This document shows, one piece after another, positions 50,006 to 63,227 of a stretch of DNA of 64,000 bases. The stretch's first letter is position 1. Every line of letters starts with the position of its first letter. The DNA lies in NCBI RefSeq assembly GCF_003344625.1, contig NZ_QPKJ02000003.1, positions 248,001-312,000 of the forward strand, read 5' to 3'. Origin of the DNA: Solirubrobacter deserti. GTDB taxonomy: Bacteria; Actinomycetota; Thermoleophilia; Solirubrobacterales; Solirubrobacteraceae. The notes under the pieces are model-generated. The model saw only the letters and a program-made list of their open reading frames with translations. It did no database searches and was not told the origin of the DNA. The translations under genes were made by a program, and so were the position numbers.

Positions 50006-50608
50006 ATGGCTAGCGCCGTACCCCCAGGCCCACTGGGGTCCGTGCCGTTCGATGACCACCATCGGCACGGACCTGAATCTGACGGCTCCCCGAGTCGTTG
50101 GAACGGTGGTCGTGTGCTGGTGCTCAACGCGACGTACGAGCCCATCAACGTGTGCACGGTGCGCCGCGCCACGGTCCTGCTCCTCAAGGACAAGGCCGAG
50201 GTCGTGGAGACCGGGACGCACGACCTGCACTGGGCGACGGGCTCGCTCCCGCGCCCGGTCGTGATCCGGCTCGTCACCTACGTCCGCATCCCGCGGGACA
50301 CGCACAAGCGCAAGATCACCCGTCGCGCCGTGTTCGCGCGCGATGGGTGGATGTGCCAGTACTGCGGCGCGCGCACCTCGCTGACCGTGGATCACGTGAT
50401 CCCGCGGTCCAAGGGCGGCGGCTCCGGCTGGGACAACATCGTCGCGGCCTGCGCCCCGTGCAATCGCCGCAAGGCCGACCGGCTCCCGCACCAGATCCAC
50501 ATGCACCCGCGCACCAAGCCGCACACGCCGGGCGCGCACATCTTCATCCAGCTCGCGTCGCCGACGATCCCGGCGACGTGGCGCCAGTACCTGCCGCAGG
50601 CCGCGTGA
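50006..50608 (+). CDS. HNH endonuclease
   Basis: 200 residues: N-terminal domain with LVLNATYEPINVCTVRRATV, common to a widespread actinobacterial HNH family, and a C-terminal HNH motif: CQYCG, SLTVDHVIPRSKGG, then APCNRRKADR, so the two CxxC-type zinc pairs and catalytic His are intact. Target unknown. Its stop overlaps the DUF4291 start (GTGA). Confidence 0.9.
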   Translation: MASAVPPGPLGSVPFDDHHRHGPESDGSPSRWNGGRVLVLNATYEPINVCTVRRATVLLLKDKAEVVETGTHDLHWATGSLPRPVVIRLVTYVRIPRDTHKRKITRRAVFARDGWMCQYCGARTSLTVDHVIPRSKGGGSGWDNIVAACAPCNRRKADRLPHQIHMHPRTKPHTPGAHIFIQLASPTIPATWRQYLPQAA

Positions 50609-51198
50609 AGGCGCGCGAGGTCCGCGCGGCACAGACGGCCAGCACGCTCACCGTCTACCAGGCGTACTCGCCGCACATCGCCGAGCCGGCCCTCGCGGCC
50701 GGCCGGTTCGTGCCGCCATTCAAGCGCGAGCGGATGACGTGGATCAAGCCCTCGCTGCTGTGGATGGCGTACCGCTGCGGGTGGGCGCAGAAGGAGGGCC
50801 AGGAGCGCGTGCTCGCGGTCGAGATCACGCGCGAGGGCTTCGAGTGGGCGCTCGCGCACGCGTCGCTGAGCCACTTCGAGCCTGGCACGTACGCCGATCA
50901 CGCCGCCTGGGAGGCCGCCAAACGCGAGTCGCCCGTGCGCGTCCAGTGGGACCCGGAGCGCTCGCTCACGCTCGGGGCACTCAGCCACCGCGCGATCCAG
51001 GTCGGGCTCTCCGGCGAGGCCGTGGACCGCTACGTCGACGAGTGGATCGTCGAGCTGCGCGACGCCACCGACCTCATGCGTCGGGTCCACGCGCACGTCC
51101 GCGCCGGCGACCAGGAGGCCGCCCGGGCGCTGCTTCCGGTCGAGACGCCGTACCCGCTTTCGCCGGAGCTCGCCGCCCGCGTCGGCGCCACGCCCTGA
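50605..51198 (+). CDS. DUF4291 family protein
   Basis: 197 residues. Family core is clear: TLTVYQAYSPHIAEPALAAG, FKRERMTWIKPSLLWMAYR, GWAQKEGQERVLAVEITREG and SPVRVQWDPERSL, AIQVGLSGEAVDRYVDEWI. Biochemical function is not established to my knowledge. GTG start overlapping the HNH stop gives tight coupling; the gene is compositionally like its neighbours. Confidence 0.88.
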   Translation: MKAREVRAAQTASTLTVYQAYSPHIAEPALAAGRFVPPFKRERMTWIKPSLLWMAYRCGWAQKEGQERVLAVEITREGFEWALAHASLSHFEPGTYADHAAWEAAKRESPVRVQWDPERSLTLGALSHRAIQVGLSGEAVDRYVDEWIVELRDATDLMRRVHAHVRAGDQEAARALLPVETPYPLSPELAARVGATP

Positions 51199-51279
51199 GC
51201 GCGCGACGCGCGACGCGCCTCAGGCCGGCCACATGGAGGTGGACGGACGAGGCCGACCGTCGGAGTTTCCCTTAAACGA

Positions 51280-51309
51280 CGAGGCCCCGGTCGACAAACC
51301 GGGGCCTCG
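51280..51309 (-). terminator. Strong hairpin downstream of gyrA / DUF4291
   Basis: CGAGGCCCCGG (51280-51290) and CCGGGGCCTCG (51299-51309), an 11-bp perfect stem with an 8-nt loop. On the minus strand TCGTTTAAG follows; on the plus strand there is no T-run. It ends whatever is transcribed leftward past gyrA and may also end DUF4291 transcripts. Confidence 0.6.
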
Positions 51310-51312
51310 CGT

Positions 51313-51590
51313 ACAACTTGCTGGACTTCGTGCCGTCGCTGACTGTCTAAGCGGCCGGAGGGACTACTCCCGGCATCAGTGGCGGCGGGGCACCGGTGTG
51401 GATTCCGCTAGAACGCGGGTCCAGCGCCGGCTGGTCTAACGGCCGGGCCCCTCCAGGGTCCCACAAGAACTGTCACTCAACTTCGGACCACCCCCTTTCT
51501 CTGGTGATTCGAAGAGTACCGAACGTCGCGGCGGACTTCGAGCGACAACCGTCCAGGGTCGTCGAAATGACGCCCTGAACGGCTTTTGAG
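51313..51590 (+). ncRNA. Candidate structured RNA in the DUF4291-gyrA gap
   Basis: The 411-bp convergent gap (51199-51609) has no convincing protein gene but is full of local inverted repeats: GGGA-CTACT-CCC near 51.37 kb, GCCGGC..GCCGGGC near 51.44 kb, CTTCG..CGAAG near 51.48-51.51 kb, and a plus-strand terminator at 51549-51587. It does not match tmRNA, RNase P RNA, SRP RNA or a cobalamin riboswitch by eye. Strand and 5' end are uncertain. Confidence 0.3.
51549..51587 (+). terminator. Intrinsic terminator reading toward gyrA
   Basis: CCGTCCAGGG (51549-51558), inner stem CGTC/GACG, and CCCTGAACGG (51573-51582), followed by CTTTT. The U-tract is on the plus strand, so it would end a rightward transcript arising inside the gap or from DUF4291. 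Confidence 0.65.
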
Positions 51591-51609
51591 CTCGCGATTA
51601 GGCCTCGTG

Positions 51610-54252
<2,643 letters not shown>

Positions 54253-54255
54253 GGC

Positions 54256-56817
<2,562 letters not shown>

Positions 56818-56824
56818 TCAAGGA

Positions 56825-57118
56825 TCAGGCGTGGGTAGCGCGTGGCCGCAAGCGCTTCACCGCGGGCTGCCCGAGCGCCTCGTTCAGGCGCGCGACGACG
56901 AGCTCGGACATCAGGTCCAGCTCCTGCGCCTGCACGGCGCTGCCGCAGTTCACCGTCAGTTCCCCGTCGCGCTCGAACGCGGGCTGGCAGCTCGCGAACG
57001 ACCCCGCGACGTCCGGCCAGCGACGCTGGATGCGCGCGATCAAGGTGGCGGGCTCGAGGCCGTCCGCCAGCGTCTCGATCGCGAACGCAACGGGTCTAGG
57101 CGTGCGTCGGCGTTTCAA
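56825..57118 (-). CDS. DUF721 (DciA-like) protein
   Basis: 97 residues with the DUF721 core: [35 protein letters not shown] and a beta strand GELTVNCGSAVQAQEL. DciA members load the replicative helicase in bacteria lacking DnaC. TTG start overlapping the end of recF by 23 bp. Classic position between recF and gyrB in Actinobacteria. Confidence 0.88.
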   Translation of the reverse strand: MKRRRTPRPVAFAIETLADGLEPATLIARIQRRWPDVAGSFASCQPAFERDGELTVNCGSAVQAQELDLMSELVVARLNEALGQPAVKRLRPRATHA

Positions 57119-58196
57119 TGCGTCCGTCCACGATCTCGATCCGGGTCACGTCTTCCTCCTCGCCGCCGGGCACGTGGTCGAGCTCGGTGGTGGTGATCAC
57201 AGCCTGCCCGTCGCGGCGCAGGAGGTCCACCAGACGGCCGCGGCGGGTCGCGTCCAGCTCCGACATCACGTCGTCGAGGAGCAGCAGCGGAGCGGCCCCG
57301 TGCGCGGCGGCCAGCTCCTCGCGCTCGGCGAGCAGCAGCGCGAGCAGGCCGAGGCGCTGCTGGCCACGCGAGCCGTAGGACCGCAGCTCGCGTCCTTCTC
57401 GGCGGAAACCGAGGTCGTCGCGGTGCGGGCCGTGGCCGGTGAACCCGCGCTCCAGGTCGGACTCCAGGCGCTCCGCGAGCTCCGCGGCCAGCTCGTCCGC
57501 GCTCGTCGCCTCCGAGCGCGGCTTGTAGCGCAGCTCCACCTTGCCCTCGAGGCCGAGGCCCTGTGCATGGTGTGCATAGCGTGGGCGCAAGTTGTCGACG
57601 GTGGCGGCCCGGTCGGCCATCAGCGCCACCCCGTGGCGGGCCAGCTCGGCGTCCCAGGCGGGCAGCGAGGCGCGTGAGGCGCGGCCGGCGCGGATGCTCG
57701 CCAGCAGCGCGTTGCGTTGCGCGAGCGCGGCGCTGTAGGCGCGCCGGGTGCCGGAGCGACCCGGCCACAGGGCGGCGATCACCTGGTCCAGGTGGGCGCG
57801 CCGGAGCGCCGGAGCGCCGAGCACGAGCTCGAGTCGGTCGGGCAGGAACACCGACACGAGCGGCCGGGCACCCGTGCCGACCAAATTCTCGACCACGGCC
57901 CCGTCCGCCCTCAGCCGCTTCGTCTCGCCCGGCTTGAAGCCGACCGTCACCTCGTGCCGGCCGAGGGCGTCCTCACACACGAGCTCGGTGCGGGTCAGCT
58001 CGGCCCCGAAGCGCACCACCTCGCGCTCGTTCGACGTCCGACACGAGCGCGCGGTGCAGGCGAAGTAGATCCCCTCCAGCAGGTTCGTCTTGCCGGCGCC
58101 GTTGCGGCCGGTGATGACGGTGAGGCCCGGACCCAGCCGGACTTCCGCACTCGAGTACGTGCGGAAGTCGCGAAGGCTAAGCCGGGTGGCGATCAC
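57096..58196 (-). CDS. recF: DNA replication and repair protein RecF
   Basis: SMC-like ATPase that helps load RecA at gaps. 366 residues: Walker A GRNGAGKTN at 30-38, ABC signature YGSRGQQRLGLLALLLA, Walker B APLLLLDDVMSELD. GTG start overlapping the dnaN stop as GTGA. Confidence 0.96.
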   Translation of the reverse strand: MIATRLSLRDFRTYSSAEVRLGPGLTVITGRNGAGKTNLLEGIYFACTARSCRTSNEREVVRFGAELTRTELVCEDALGRHEVTVGFKPGETKRLRADGAVVENLVGTGARPLVSVFLPDRLELVLGAPALRRAHLDQVIAALWPGRSGTRRAYSAALAQRNALLASIRAGRASRASLPAWDAELARHGVALMADRAATVDNLRPRYAHHAQGLGLEGKVELRYKPRSEATSADELAAELAERLESDLERGFTGHGPHRDDLGFRREGRELRSYGSRGQQRLGLLALLLAEREELAAAHGAAPLLLLDDVMSELDATRRGRLVDLLRRDGQAVITTTELDHVPGGEEEDVTRIEIVDGRIETPTHA

Positions 58197-59296
58197 ACAT
58201 TCAGTCTGATGGGCATCAGGAGGTACTGGAACCCGGAGCCGTCGCCGGCCTCCAGCAGGCCCGGCCGCAGCGGCGAGATCAGCTTGATGATCACGTCACC
58301 GTCGACCGCCTCCAGGCCGTCGCGCAGGAACTCGGGGTTGAAGCCGATCTCCAGCGGGTCGCCGGCGAACGGGACGGGGATCGTCTCGCGCGCCTCGCCG
58401 ACGTCCGGCGTGCGGGCCGACACCGTCAGCTCGCCCTCGGTGAACGCGAGCCGCAGCGGCGCGTTCTTCTGCGCCAGCAGCGAGATGCGGCGCACGACCT
58501 CCGTGACCTCGCCGCCCTCCAGGCGCAGCTCGTGCTCGTAGGTGTCCGGCAGCAGCTGGCGGTAGTTCGGGAACTGCCCGTCGATCAGCCGCGAGGAGAG
58601 CACGACGCCGCCGGCCGAGAACACGACCTGGTTCGCGCGCACGGACACGGAGAGGATGTCCGCGCTCTCGTGCTGGACGATGCGGGTGAGCTCCTGCAGC
58701 GCACGCGCCGGCACGTTGGCCTCGAAGGCGCCGGCGAGCGGCTCGCTGAGCTTGGTCTCCTTCACCGAGAGCCGGTAGGAGTCGGTCGCGACCATCCGCA
58801 GCTCGTCGGCCGTGGCCGAGACGAGGATGCCGGTCAGCACGGGGCGCGTCTCATCGCGCGAGGCCGAGCGCGCGACCTTGTTGACGGTCTGCACGAACGC
58901 GTCGCCGGGGACCTCGACGACGTCGCCCTCGACCTCCGGGAACGGCGGGAAGTCCTCCAGGCGCAGCGTGCGGATGTAGAAGGAGGCGGAGCCGCCGAGG
59001 ATCTCGACGTCCTGCTCCACGGGCCGCAGCTCGAGCGAGACCTCCTTGCCCGGCAGCGCGCGGATGACGTCCACGGCCAGGCGCGCCGGCAGCACGATCG
59101 AGCCCTCGCGGACGACCTCGCCCTCGAGCGGGACGCGCAGCCCGATCTCCATGTCCGTGGCCCGCAGCTCGATCCCGTCCTTGGACGCGAGCAGCTGCAC
59201 GCCGGACAGCGCCTGAACGGCGCTGCGCGTGGATGCGGCACGCGTGACCGTCTGCAGCTGGGCGAAGAGCGCGTCGCGCGCAGTTGTGATCTTCAT
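58193..59296 (-). CDS. dnaN: DNA polymerase III sliding clamp (beta subunit)
   Basis: Ring clamp for the replicase. 367 residues in three similar domains; TRSAVQALSGVQLLAS near the start, VATDSYRLSVKETKL in the middle and the C-terminal YLLMPIRL motif that shapes the partner-binding pocket. ATG at 59296; separated from dnaA by a 153-bp region with DnaA boxes. Confidence 0.97.
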   Translation of the reverse strand: MKITTARDALFAQLQTVTRAASTRSAVQALSGVQLLASKDGIELRATDMEIGLRVPLEGEVVREGSIVLPARLAVDVIRALPGKEVSLELRPVEQDVEILGGSASFYIRTLRLEDFPPFPEVEGDVVEVPGDAFVQTVNKVARSASRDETRPVLTGILVSATADELRMVATDSYRLSVKETKLSEPLAGAFEANVPARALQELTRIVQHESADILSVSVRANQVVFSAGGVVLSSRLIDGQFPNYRQLLPDTYEHELRLEGGEVTEVVRRISLLAQKNAPLRLAFTEGELTVSARTPDVGEARETIPVPFAGDPLEIGFNPEFLRDGLEAVDGDVIIKLISPLRPGLLEAGDGSGFQYLLMPIRLNV

Positions 59297-59490
59297 GCGG
59301 CTGTCGCCTCTCGCGTCGAGATCGGGTGATGAGTCTGTTCAGTGGTCATCAGGGCTGTTCAGTCTGTGCACAAGCCTGACGAACGTCGCGCCAGAGCGGA
59401 CATGGCCTGTGCATGAACTGTCGAAGTCTGTCATCAAGTGCGGACCGCTTCAGTGACCACCGAGTGACCGGAGCAGGCTGTGCACAGCCT
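59297..59490. other. oriC: Candidate replication origin (oriC), dnaA-dnaN junction
   Basis: The 153-bp dnaA-dnaN gap is clearly lower in GC than its surroundings and contains DnaA-box-like 9-mers: TTGTGCACA (minus, 59373-59365), TCATGCACA (minus, 59416-59408, one mismatch), and CTGTGCACA on both strands at 59478-59487 just inside dnaA. CTGTTCAGT occurs twice (near 59.34 and 59.36 kb). No obvious AT-rich 13-mers. Gene context strongly supports an origin here or in the dnaA-rpmH gap. Confidence 0.6.
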
Positions 59491-60787
59491 CGTAGGCCTC
59501 ACGGTCGGAGGCCATGCGCTCGGTCGTGCGCCGGCAGGCGTGCAGAACGGTCGTGTGGTTGCGGTTGCCGAACGCGCGGCCGATCGTGGGCAGGGTGGCG
59601 CCGGTCAGCTCGCGTGCGAGGTACATCGCGACCTGGCGGGCGAACGCCGCGGGCTGCGTCCGGCTGGCCGACAGCAGGGCGTCCATCGAGACGCCGAACG
59701 CCTCGCAGGTCCCCTCCTGGATCTCCGTGATCGTCGGAGGGGCCTTCTTCTTGGAGAGCTCGGGATAGAGGCCGGCGAGGACCTCCGCGGCCAGCTCGGC
59801 GGTGACGGGGCGGCCCGTGAGGGAGCCGAAGGCGATCACGCGGATGAGGGCGCCCTCGAGCGCGCGGATGTTCGCGTCGACGCGGTCGGCGATCAGCTCC
59901 AGCGCCTGCGGATCGACCTCGCCCACGTCGTCCTGGGCCACGCGCTTGCGCAGGATCGTCAGCCGGGTGGCGCGGTCCGCCGGGCGCACGTCGCACACCA
60001 GGCCGGCCTCGAAGCGCTCACGCAGCCGGTCCTCGAGCGCGTCCATGTCGCGCGGAAGCCGATCGGAGGTCAGCACGAGCTGGGCGCCCGCCTGGTGCAG
60101 GACGTTGAAGGTGTGGAAGAACTCCTGCTCGGTCTTGGCGCGCCGGGCCAGGAACTGGACGTCGTCGACCAGCAGCACGTCCACACCCCGGTAGGCGGCC
60201 TTGAAGGCGTCCATGTCGCCGTTCTGGAGCGCGGCCACGAAGTGGTCGGTGAACGTCTCGGCGGTCGTGTAGCGAGCGGTCATCCCGCCGCCGTGCTCGT
60301 GGACGTAGTTCGCGATCGAGTGCAGCAGGTGCGTCTTGCCGAGTCCGGGCGGACCGCAGATGAACAGCGGGTTGTAGGCGAGCCCGGGCGTCTCGGCCAC
60401 GGCCAGCGCCGCGGCGTGCGCCAGGCGGTTGCTCTCGCCGATCACGAACTGGTCGAAGGTCAGTCGCGGGTTGAGCGCCGGCGCCGGTGCGGTGGCGCGC
60501 GGCGCCGGCTCGCGCCGTACGGCGGGAGCCGGGACCTCGTCGGGTGCGGCGAAGCGGACCGTCGCGCCGGGCCCGACGACGGTCTCCGCGCACGCGTTCA
60601 GGACGCGAGCGAAGCGGCTCTGCGCCCAACCGCGCACGTCGTCGGGCGCGTCGAGGACGATCGTCGTCCCGTCGAGCTCGCGGAAGCCGATCCGCTCGAG
60701 CCAGATGTGCCACGTCGACTCGTTGACCGCTTTGCGCAGCTCGCCACGGAAGCGGTGCCAGACGGTGGCGGGATCAGGCTCTGACAC
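59450..60787 (-). CDS. dnaA: Chromosomal replication initiator DnaA
   Basis: Opens oriC. 445 residues from the GTG at 60787: domain I (1-75), a short Pro/Ala linker (80-106), AAA+ domain with Walker A GPPGLGKT (145-152) and Walker B LLVDDV (205-210), and domain IV with the signature FGNRNHTTVLHA (406-417). The usual Asp of RDHTTV, which reads DnaA boxes, is Asn410. The open frame continues upstream to 61.07 kb but without DnaA similarity. AGGAGG lies 15 bp before the GTG. Confidence 0.95.
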   Translation of the reverse strand: MSEPDPATVWHRFRGELRKAVNESTWHIWLERIGFRELDGTTIVLDAPDDVRGWAQSRFARVLNACAETVVGPGATVRFAAPDEVPAPAVRREPAPRATAPAPALNPRLTFDQFVIGESNRLAHAAALAVAETPGLAYNPLFICGPPGLGKTHLLHSIANYVHEHGGGMTARYTTAETFTDHFVAALQNGDMDAFKAAYRGVDVLLVDDVQFLARRAKTEQEFFHTFNVLHQAGAQLVLTSDRLPRDMDALEDRLRERFEAGLVCDVRPADRATRLTILRKRVAQDDVGEVDPQALELIADRVDANIRALEGALIRVIAFGSLTGRPVTAELAAEVLAGLYPELSKKKAPPTITEIQEGTCEAFGVSMDALLSASRTQPAAFARQVAMYLARELTGATLPTIGRAFGNRNHTTVLHACRRTTERMASDREAYEAVHSLLRSLGGH

Positions 60788-61071
60788 GGGCGCGCAGGAA
60801 ATCCTCCTCGGGGGGACCGAGGGCTGGGAGACGACTGGAAGAGAACGCCGCCGAGGCGGGCGGGGCGCAAACCTAGCAAAGGCCAGAGGGCCCGATCCAC
60901 GGGTCTCTCGCGGGGCTCCGCAAATCGCGAACGAATGTGAATCGGGTCCGTCCGCAGGGTGTGCATGGACGCGGGGTTGTATGCTTGATCGCCGCCGCGC
61001 AGCGAGCCCGGCTCGGTGCTGCTCCGAGCCAACCGCACCATCCCGGCCCGCGGCCAAGGAGTCCACGAAAC
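60788..61071. other. dnaA-rpmH divergent intergenic region
   Basis: 284 bp between divergent dnaA and rpmH. Must hold both promoters; a possible -10 (TATGCT, 60980-60985) points toward rpmH but no convincing -35 is seen. Only a poor DnaA-box-like sequence near 60.96 kb. No small gene is evident. Confidence 0.5.
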
Positions 61072-61215
61072 GTGAAGCGCACCTACCAGCCCAAGAAGCG
61101 AAAGCGCGCCCGCACCCACGGGTTCCGTCAGCGCATGAGCACCAAAGCGGGACGTCTCGTCCTCAAGCGGCGCCGCGACAAGGGCCGCAAGCGGCTGAGC
61201 GTCAGCGACAAGTAG
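61072..61215 (+). CDS. rpmH: 50S ribosomal protein L34
   Basis: 47 residues, highly basic: [20 protein letters not shown], then [20 protein letters not shown], the complete L34. GTG start with AAGGAG 11 bp upstream. Followed 10 bp later by rnpA, the universal order. Confidence 0.97.
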   Translation: MKRTYQPKKRKRARTHGFRQRMSTKAGRLVLKRRRDKGRKRLSVSDK

Positions 61216-61225
61216 CCCGTCGCCC

Positions 61226-61606
61226 GTGCGCGATCGCGCTCCCCGCCGCCGCAGGTTGTCCCGCAGCGCGGAGTTCGAGCGCGTCTATCGCCAGGGGCGG
61301 TCCAAAGGCAATCGCTTTCTCGTCCTTTACGCGTTCCCGCGCGAAGAGGACGCGCCTCGTGAGGAGGACTGTCCGCGCCTCGGGCTCTCCGTCTCGCGCA
61401 AGGTCGGCGGCGCCGTGGATCGCAACCGCGTCAAGCGCGTGCTGCGCGAGGCGTTCTGGCAGGAGGCCGAGCGGCTTCCGTCCGGCTCGGACTACGTCGT
61501 CGTCGCGCGGCCTGACGCGCGGGACCTGGCCGAGCGCGAGGGCACCGAAGGCATGCGGGTCGCCCTGGCCGAGCTCGTCGACGGGCTCGGGGGGTCGCCG
61601 GCATGA
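61226..61606 (+). CDS. rnpA: Ribonuclease P protein component
   Basis: Protein subunit of RNase P for tRNA 5' maturation. 126 residues: [17 protein letters not shown] start and the signature [13 protein letters not shown] (about 71-83). GTG start; overlaps yidD by 4 bp. Confidence 0.95.
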   Translation: MRDRAPRRRRLSRSAEFERVYRQGRSKGNRFLVLYAFPREEDAPREEDCPRLGLSVSRKVGGAVDRNRVKRVLREAFWQEAERLPSGSDYVVVARPDARDLAEREGTEGMRVALAELVDGLGGSPA

Positions 61607-61839
61607 GGGTCCTGCTCCTGGGTCCGATCCGCTTCTACCAGCGGTTCATCTCGCCGGCGTTCCCGCGCCGCTGCAAGTACCACCCCACGTGTTCGGAGTA
61701 CGCCGTCCAGGCGATCGGCCGACATGGCATCCTCAAAGGCACGGCGCTGGCGGCGTGGCGCATCCTGCGTTGCAATCCCTTCAGTCACGGCGGCTATGAC
61801 CCCGTGCCCGCCGCCAAGACTCCGCACCCAACCTCATGA
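61603..61839 (+). CDS. yidD: Membrane protein insertion efficiency factor YidD
   Basis: 78 residues: [40 protein letters not shown] and [16 protein letters not shown], with the three conserved cysteines. Overlaps rnpA and yidC by 4 bp each, so the run is translationally coupled. Confidence 0.95.
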   Translation: MRVLLLGPIRFYQRFISPAFPRRCKYHPTCSEYAVQAIGRHGILKGTALAAWRILRCNPFSHGGYDPVPAAKTPHPTS

Positions 61840-62756
61840 TCGAACTCCTCGCCGACGCCCACGGGGGCACCTGGGGCATTCAGCCCCTGATCGACTTCTT
61901 CCACTGGATCCTGCTGCGCATCCACGACCTGTTCGGGGATATGGCCGGGTCCTGGGGCTGGTCGATCATCGCGCTCACGATCCTCGTGCGCGCGTGCCTG
62001 CTCCCGCTCACGTTCAAGCAGTTCCACTCCATGCAGCGGCTCGCGCATCTCCAGCCGGAGATGAAGAAGCTGCAGGACAAGTACCGGAACGACAAAGAGC
62101 GCATGAACCAGGAGATGATGCGCTTCTACCGGGAGAACAAGGTGAACCCGTTCGCCTCGTGCCTCCCGATGGTCGCGCAGTTCCCGGTCTTCATCGCGCT
62201 CTACTACATGCTGCGCGTCGACCTCCGGTACGACATCTGCCCGAGCATCAACACGGGCCGGCCGGAGCCGATCCCCTGCGGCTCCACCGACGCGTCGCAG
62301 TTCTTGTTCATCAGCGACCTGACGGACAAGGCGACGGGTGGGACGCTCGCGATCCTGATCGTCCTCTACGTCGGCTCGCAGCTGCTCTCGACGCTGCTGA
62401 TGTCGACGACGACGGACCGCACGCAGCGGATGATCTTCCTCGCGCTGCCGTTCATCTTCGTCCTGTTCGTCATCCAGTTCCCGGCGGGCCTGCTCGTCTA
62501 CTGGATCACGACGAACCTGTGGACGATCGTCCAGCAGGCGATCATCAAGAAGCGGCTCGGCCCGATCCGCCCGCCCCTCGCGGAGGGCGAGAAGCCGCCG
62601 GGGTTGTTCGACGCCTTCAAGCAGGCGAGCCAGAACACGTCGGCCGCGCCGGAGAAGAAGCCGAAGACGCGGACCGCGGAGCCGAAGGGCAAGCCTTCGG
62701 GCCCGCCGCCGGCGTCGCCGCGTAAGAAGAAGAAACGATCCGGGAGACGTCGATGA
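61836..62756 (+). CDS. yidC: Membrane protein insertase YidC (Oxa1 type)
   Basis: Inserts proteins into the inner membrane. 306 residues, the short Gram-positive type without the big periplasmic domain: N-terminal helix, [20 protein letters not shown] with the groove Arg, cytosolic coiled coil ([20 protein letters not shown]), further helices and a basic Lys/Arg tail (KKPKTR.., [11 protein letters not shown]) that can bind ribosomes. Confidence 0.95.
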   Translation: MIELLADAHGGTWGIQPLIDFFHWILLRIHDLFGDMAGSWGWSIIALTILVRACLLPLTFKQFHSMQRLAHLQPEMKKLQDKYRNDKERMNQEMMRFYRENKVNPFASCLPMVAQFPVFIALYYMLRVDLRYDICPSINTGRPEPIPCGSTDASQFLFISDLTDKATGGTLAILIVLYVGSQLLSTLLMSTTTDRTQRMIFLALPFIFVLFVIQFPAGLLVYWITTNLWTIVQQAIIKKRLGPIRPPLAEGEKPPGLFDAFKQASQNTSAAPEKKPKTRTAEPKGKPSGPPPASPRKKKKRSGRRR

Positions 62757-63211
62757 GCGATTCCGCCGACCGCGTGCGGGACCTGCTGGAACACGTGAGC
62801 GAAGCGCTCGCGCTGGATGCGGACGTCGTCATCGAGGAGGAGGGCCGGATCATCAAGGCCACGCTCGAAGGCGACGACCTCGGCTTGTTCATCGGCCGCC
62901 ACGGGCAGACGATCGACGCCGTCCAGCACCTGGCGTTCAAGACCGCGACGCGGGACCAGCCGCCGTCGGCGGGCGTGCGCGTGGTCGTCGACGCGGCCGG
63001 TTACCGCGACCGCCGCGAGCAGGCGCTGCAGCGCCAGGCCGACGAGGCCGCCGAGAAGGCGGCGAGCACCGGCCGTCCCGTCGCGCTCGACGCGATGAGC
63101 GCCACGGAGCGCAAGGTCGTGCACGAGTACCTGAAGGATCGCGAGGACGTCGAGACCTACTCCGAAGGCACGGAGCCGGACCGGCACCTCGTCGTCGCAC
63201 CGCTCGACTGA
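62753..63211 (+). CDS. khpB: Jag/KhpB RNA-binding protein
   Basis: 152 residues: KH domain with the GxxG loop FIGRHGQTIDAVQHLAF (about 45-61) and an R3H domain (ATERKVVHEYLKDREDVETY, about 116-135). The N-terminal Jag-N domain of Firmicutes is absent. ATGA overlap with yidC. Confidence 0.94.
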   Translation: MSDSADRVRDLLEHVSEALALDADVVIEEEGRIIKATLEGDDLGLFIGRHGQTIDAVQHLAFKTATRDQPPSAGVRVVVDAAGYRDRREQALQRQADEAAEKAASTGRPVALDAMSATERKVVHEYLKDREDVETYSEGTEPDRHLVVAPLD

Positions 63212-63227
63212 CGTTTCACGTGAAACA
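63212..63227. other. parS: parS centromere site
   Basis: CGTTTCACGTGAAACA matches the ParB-binding consensus TGTTTCACGTGAAACA at 15 of 16 positions, with a perfect 14-bp palindrome. It overlaps the GTG start of rsmG. Near-origin location is where parS clusters lie. Confidence 0.9.

Noticed and set aside
51370..51430. Cobalamin riboswitch core on the minus strand (AATCC..CCCGCCGCCACTG)
   Set aside because: Upstream P3-P6 motifs are missing and no gene lies downstream on that strand.
51313..51480. tmRNA (GGCATCAG and CTAAGCGG resemble actinobacterial tmRNA segments)
   Set aside because: No T-loop/CCA end, no tRNA-like 5' end and no plausible tag ORF ending in small hydrophobic residues.
60788..61066. 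Extended DnaA N-terminus
   Set aside because: Reads through the divergent dnaA-rpmH intergenic region; domain I begins at the GTG at 60787.
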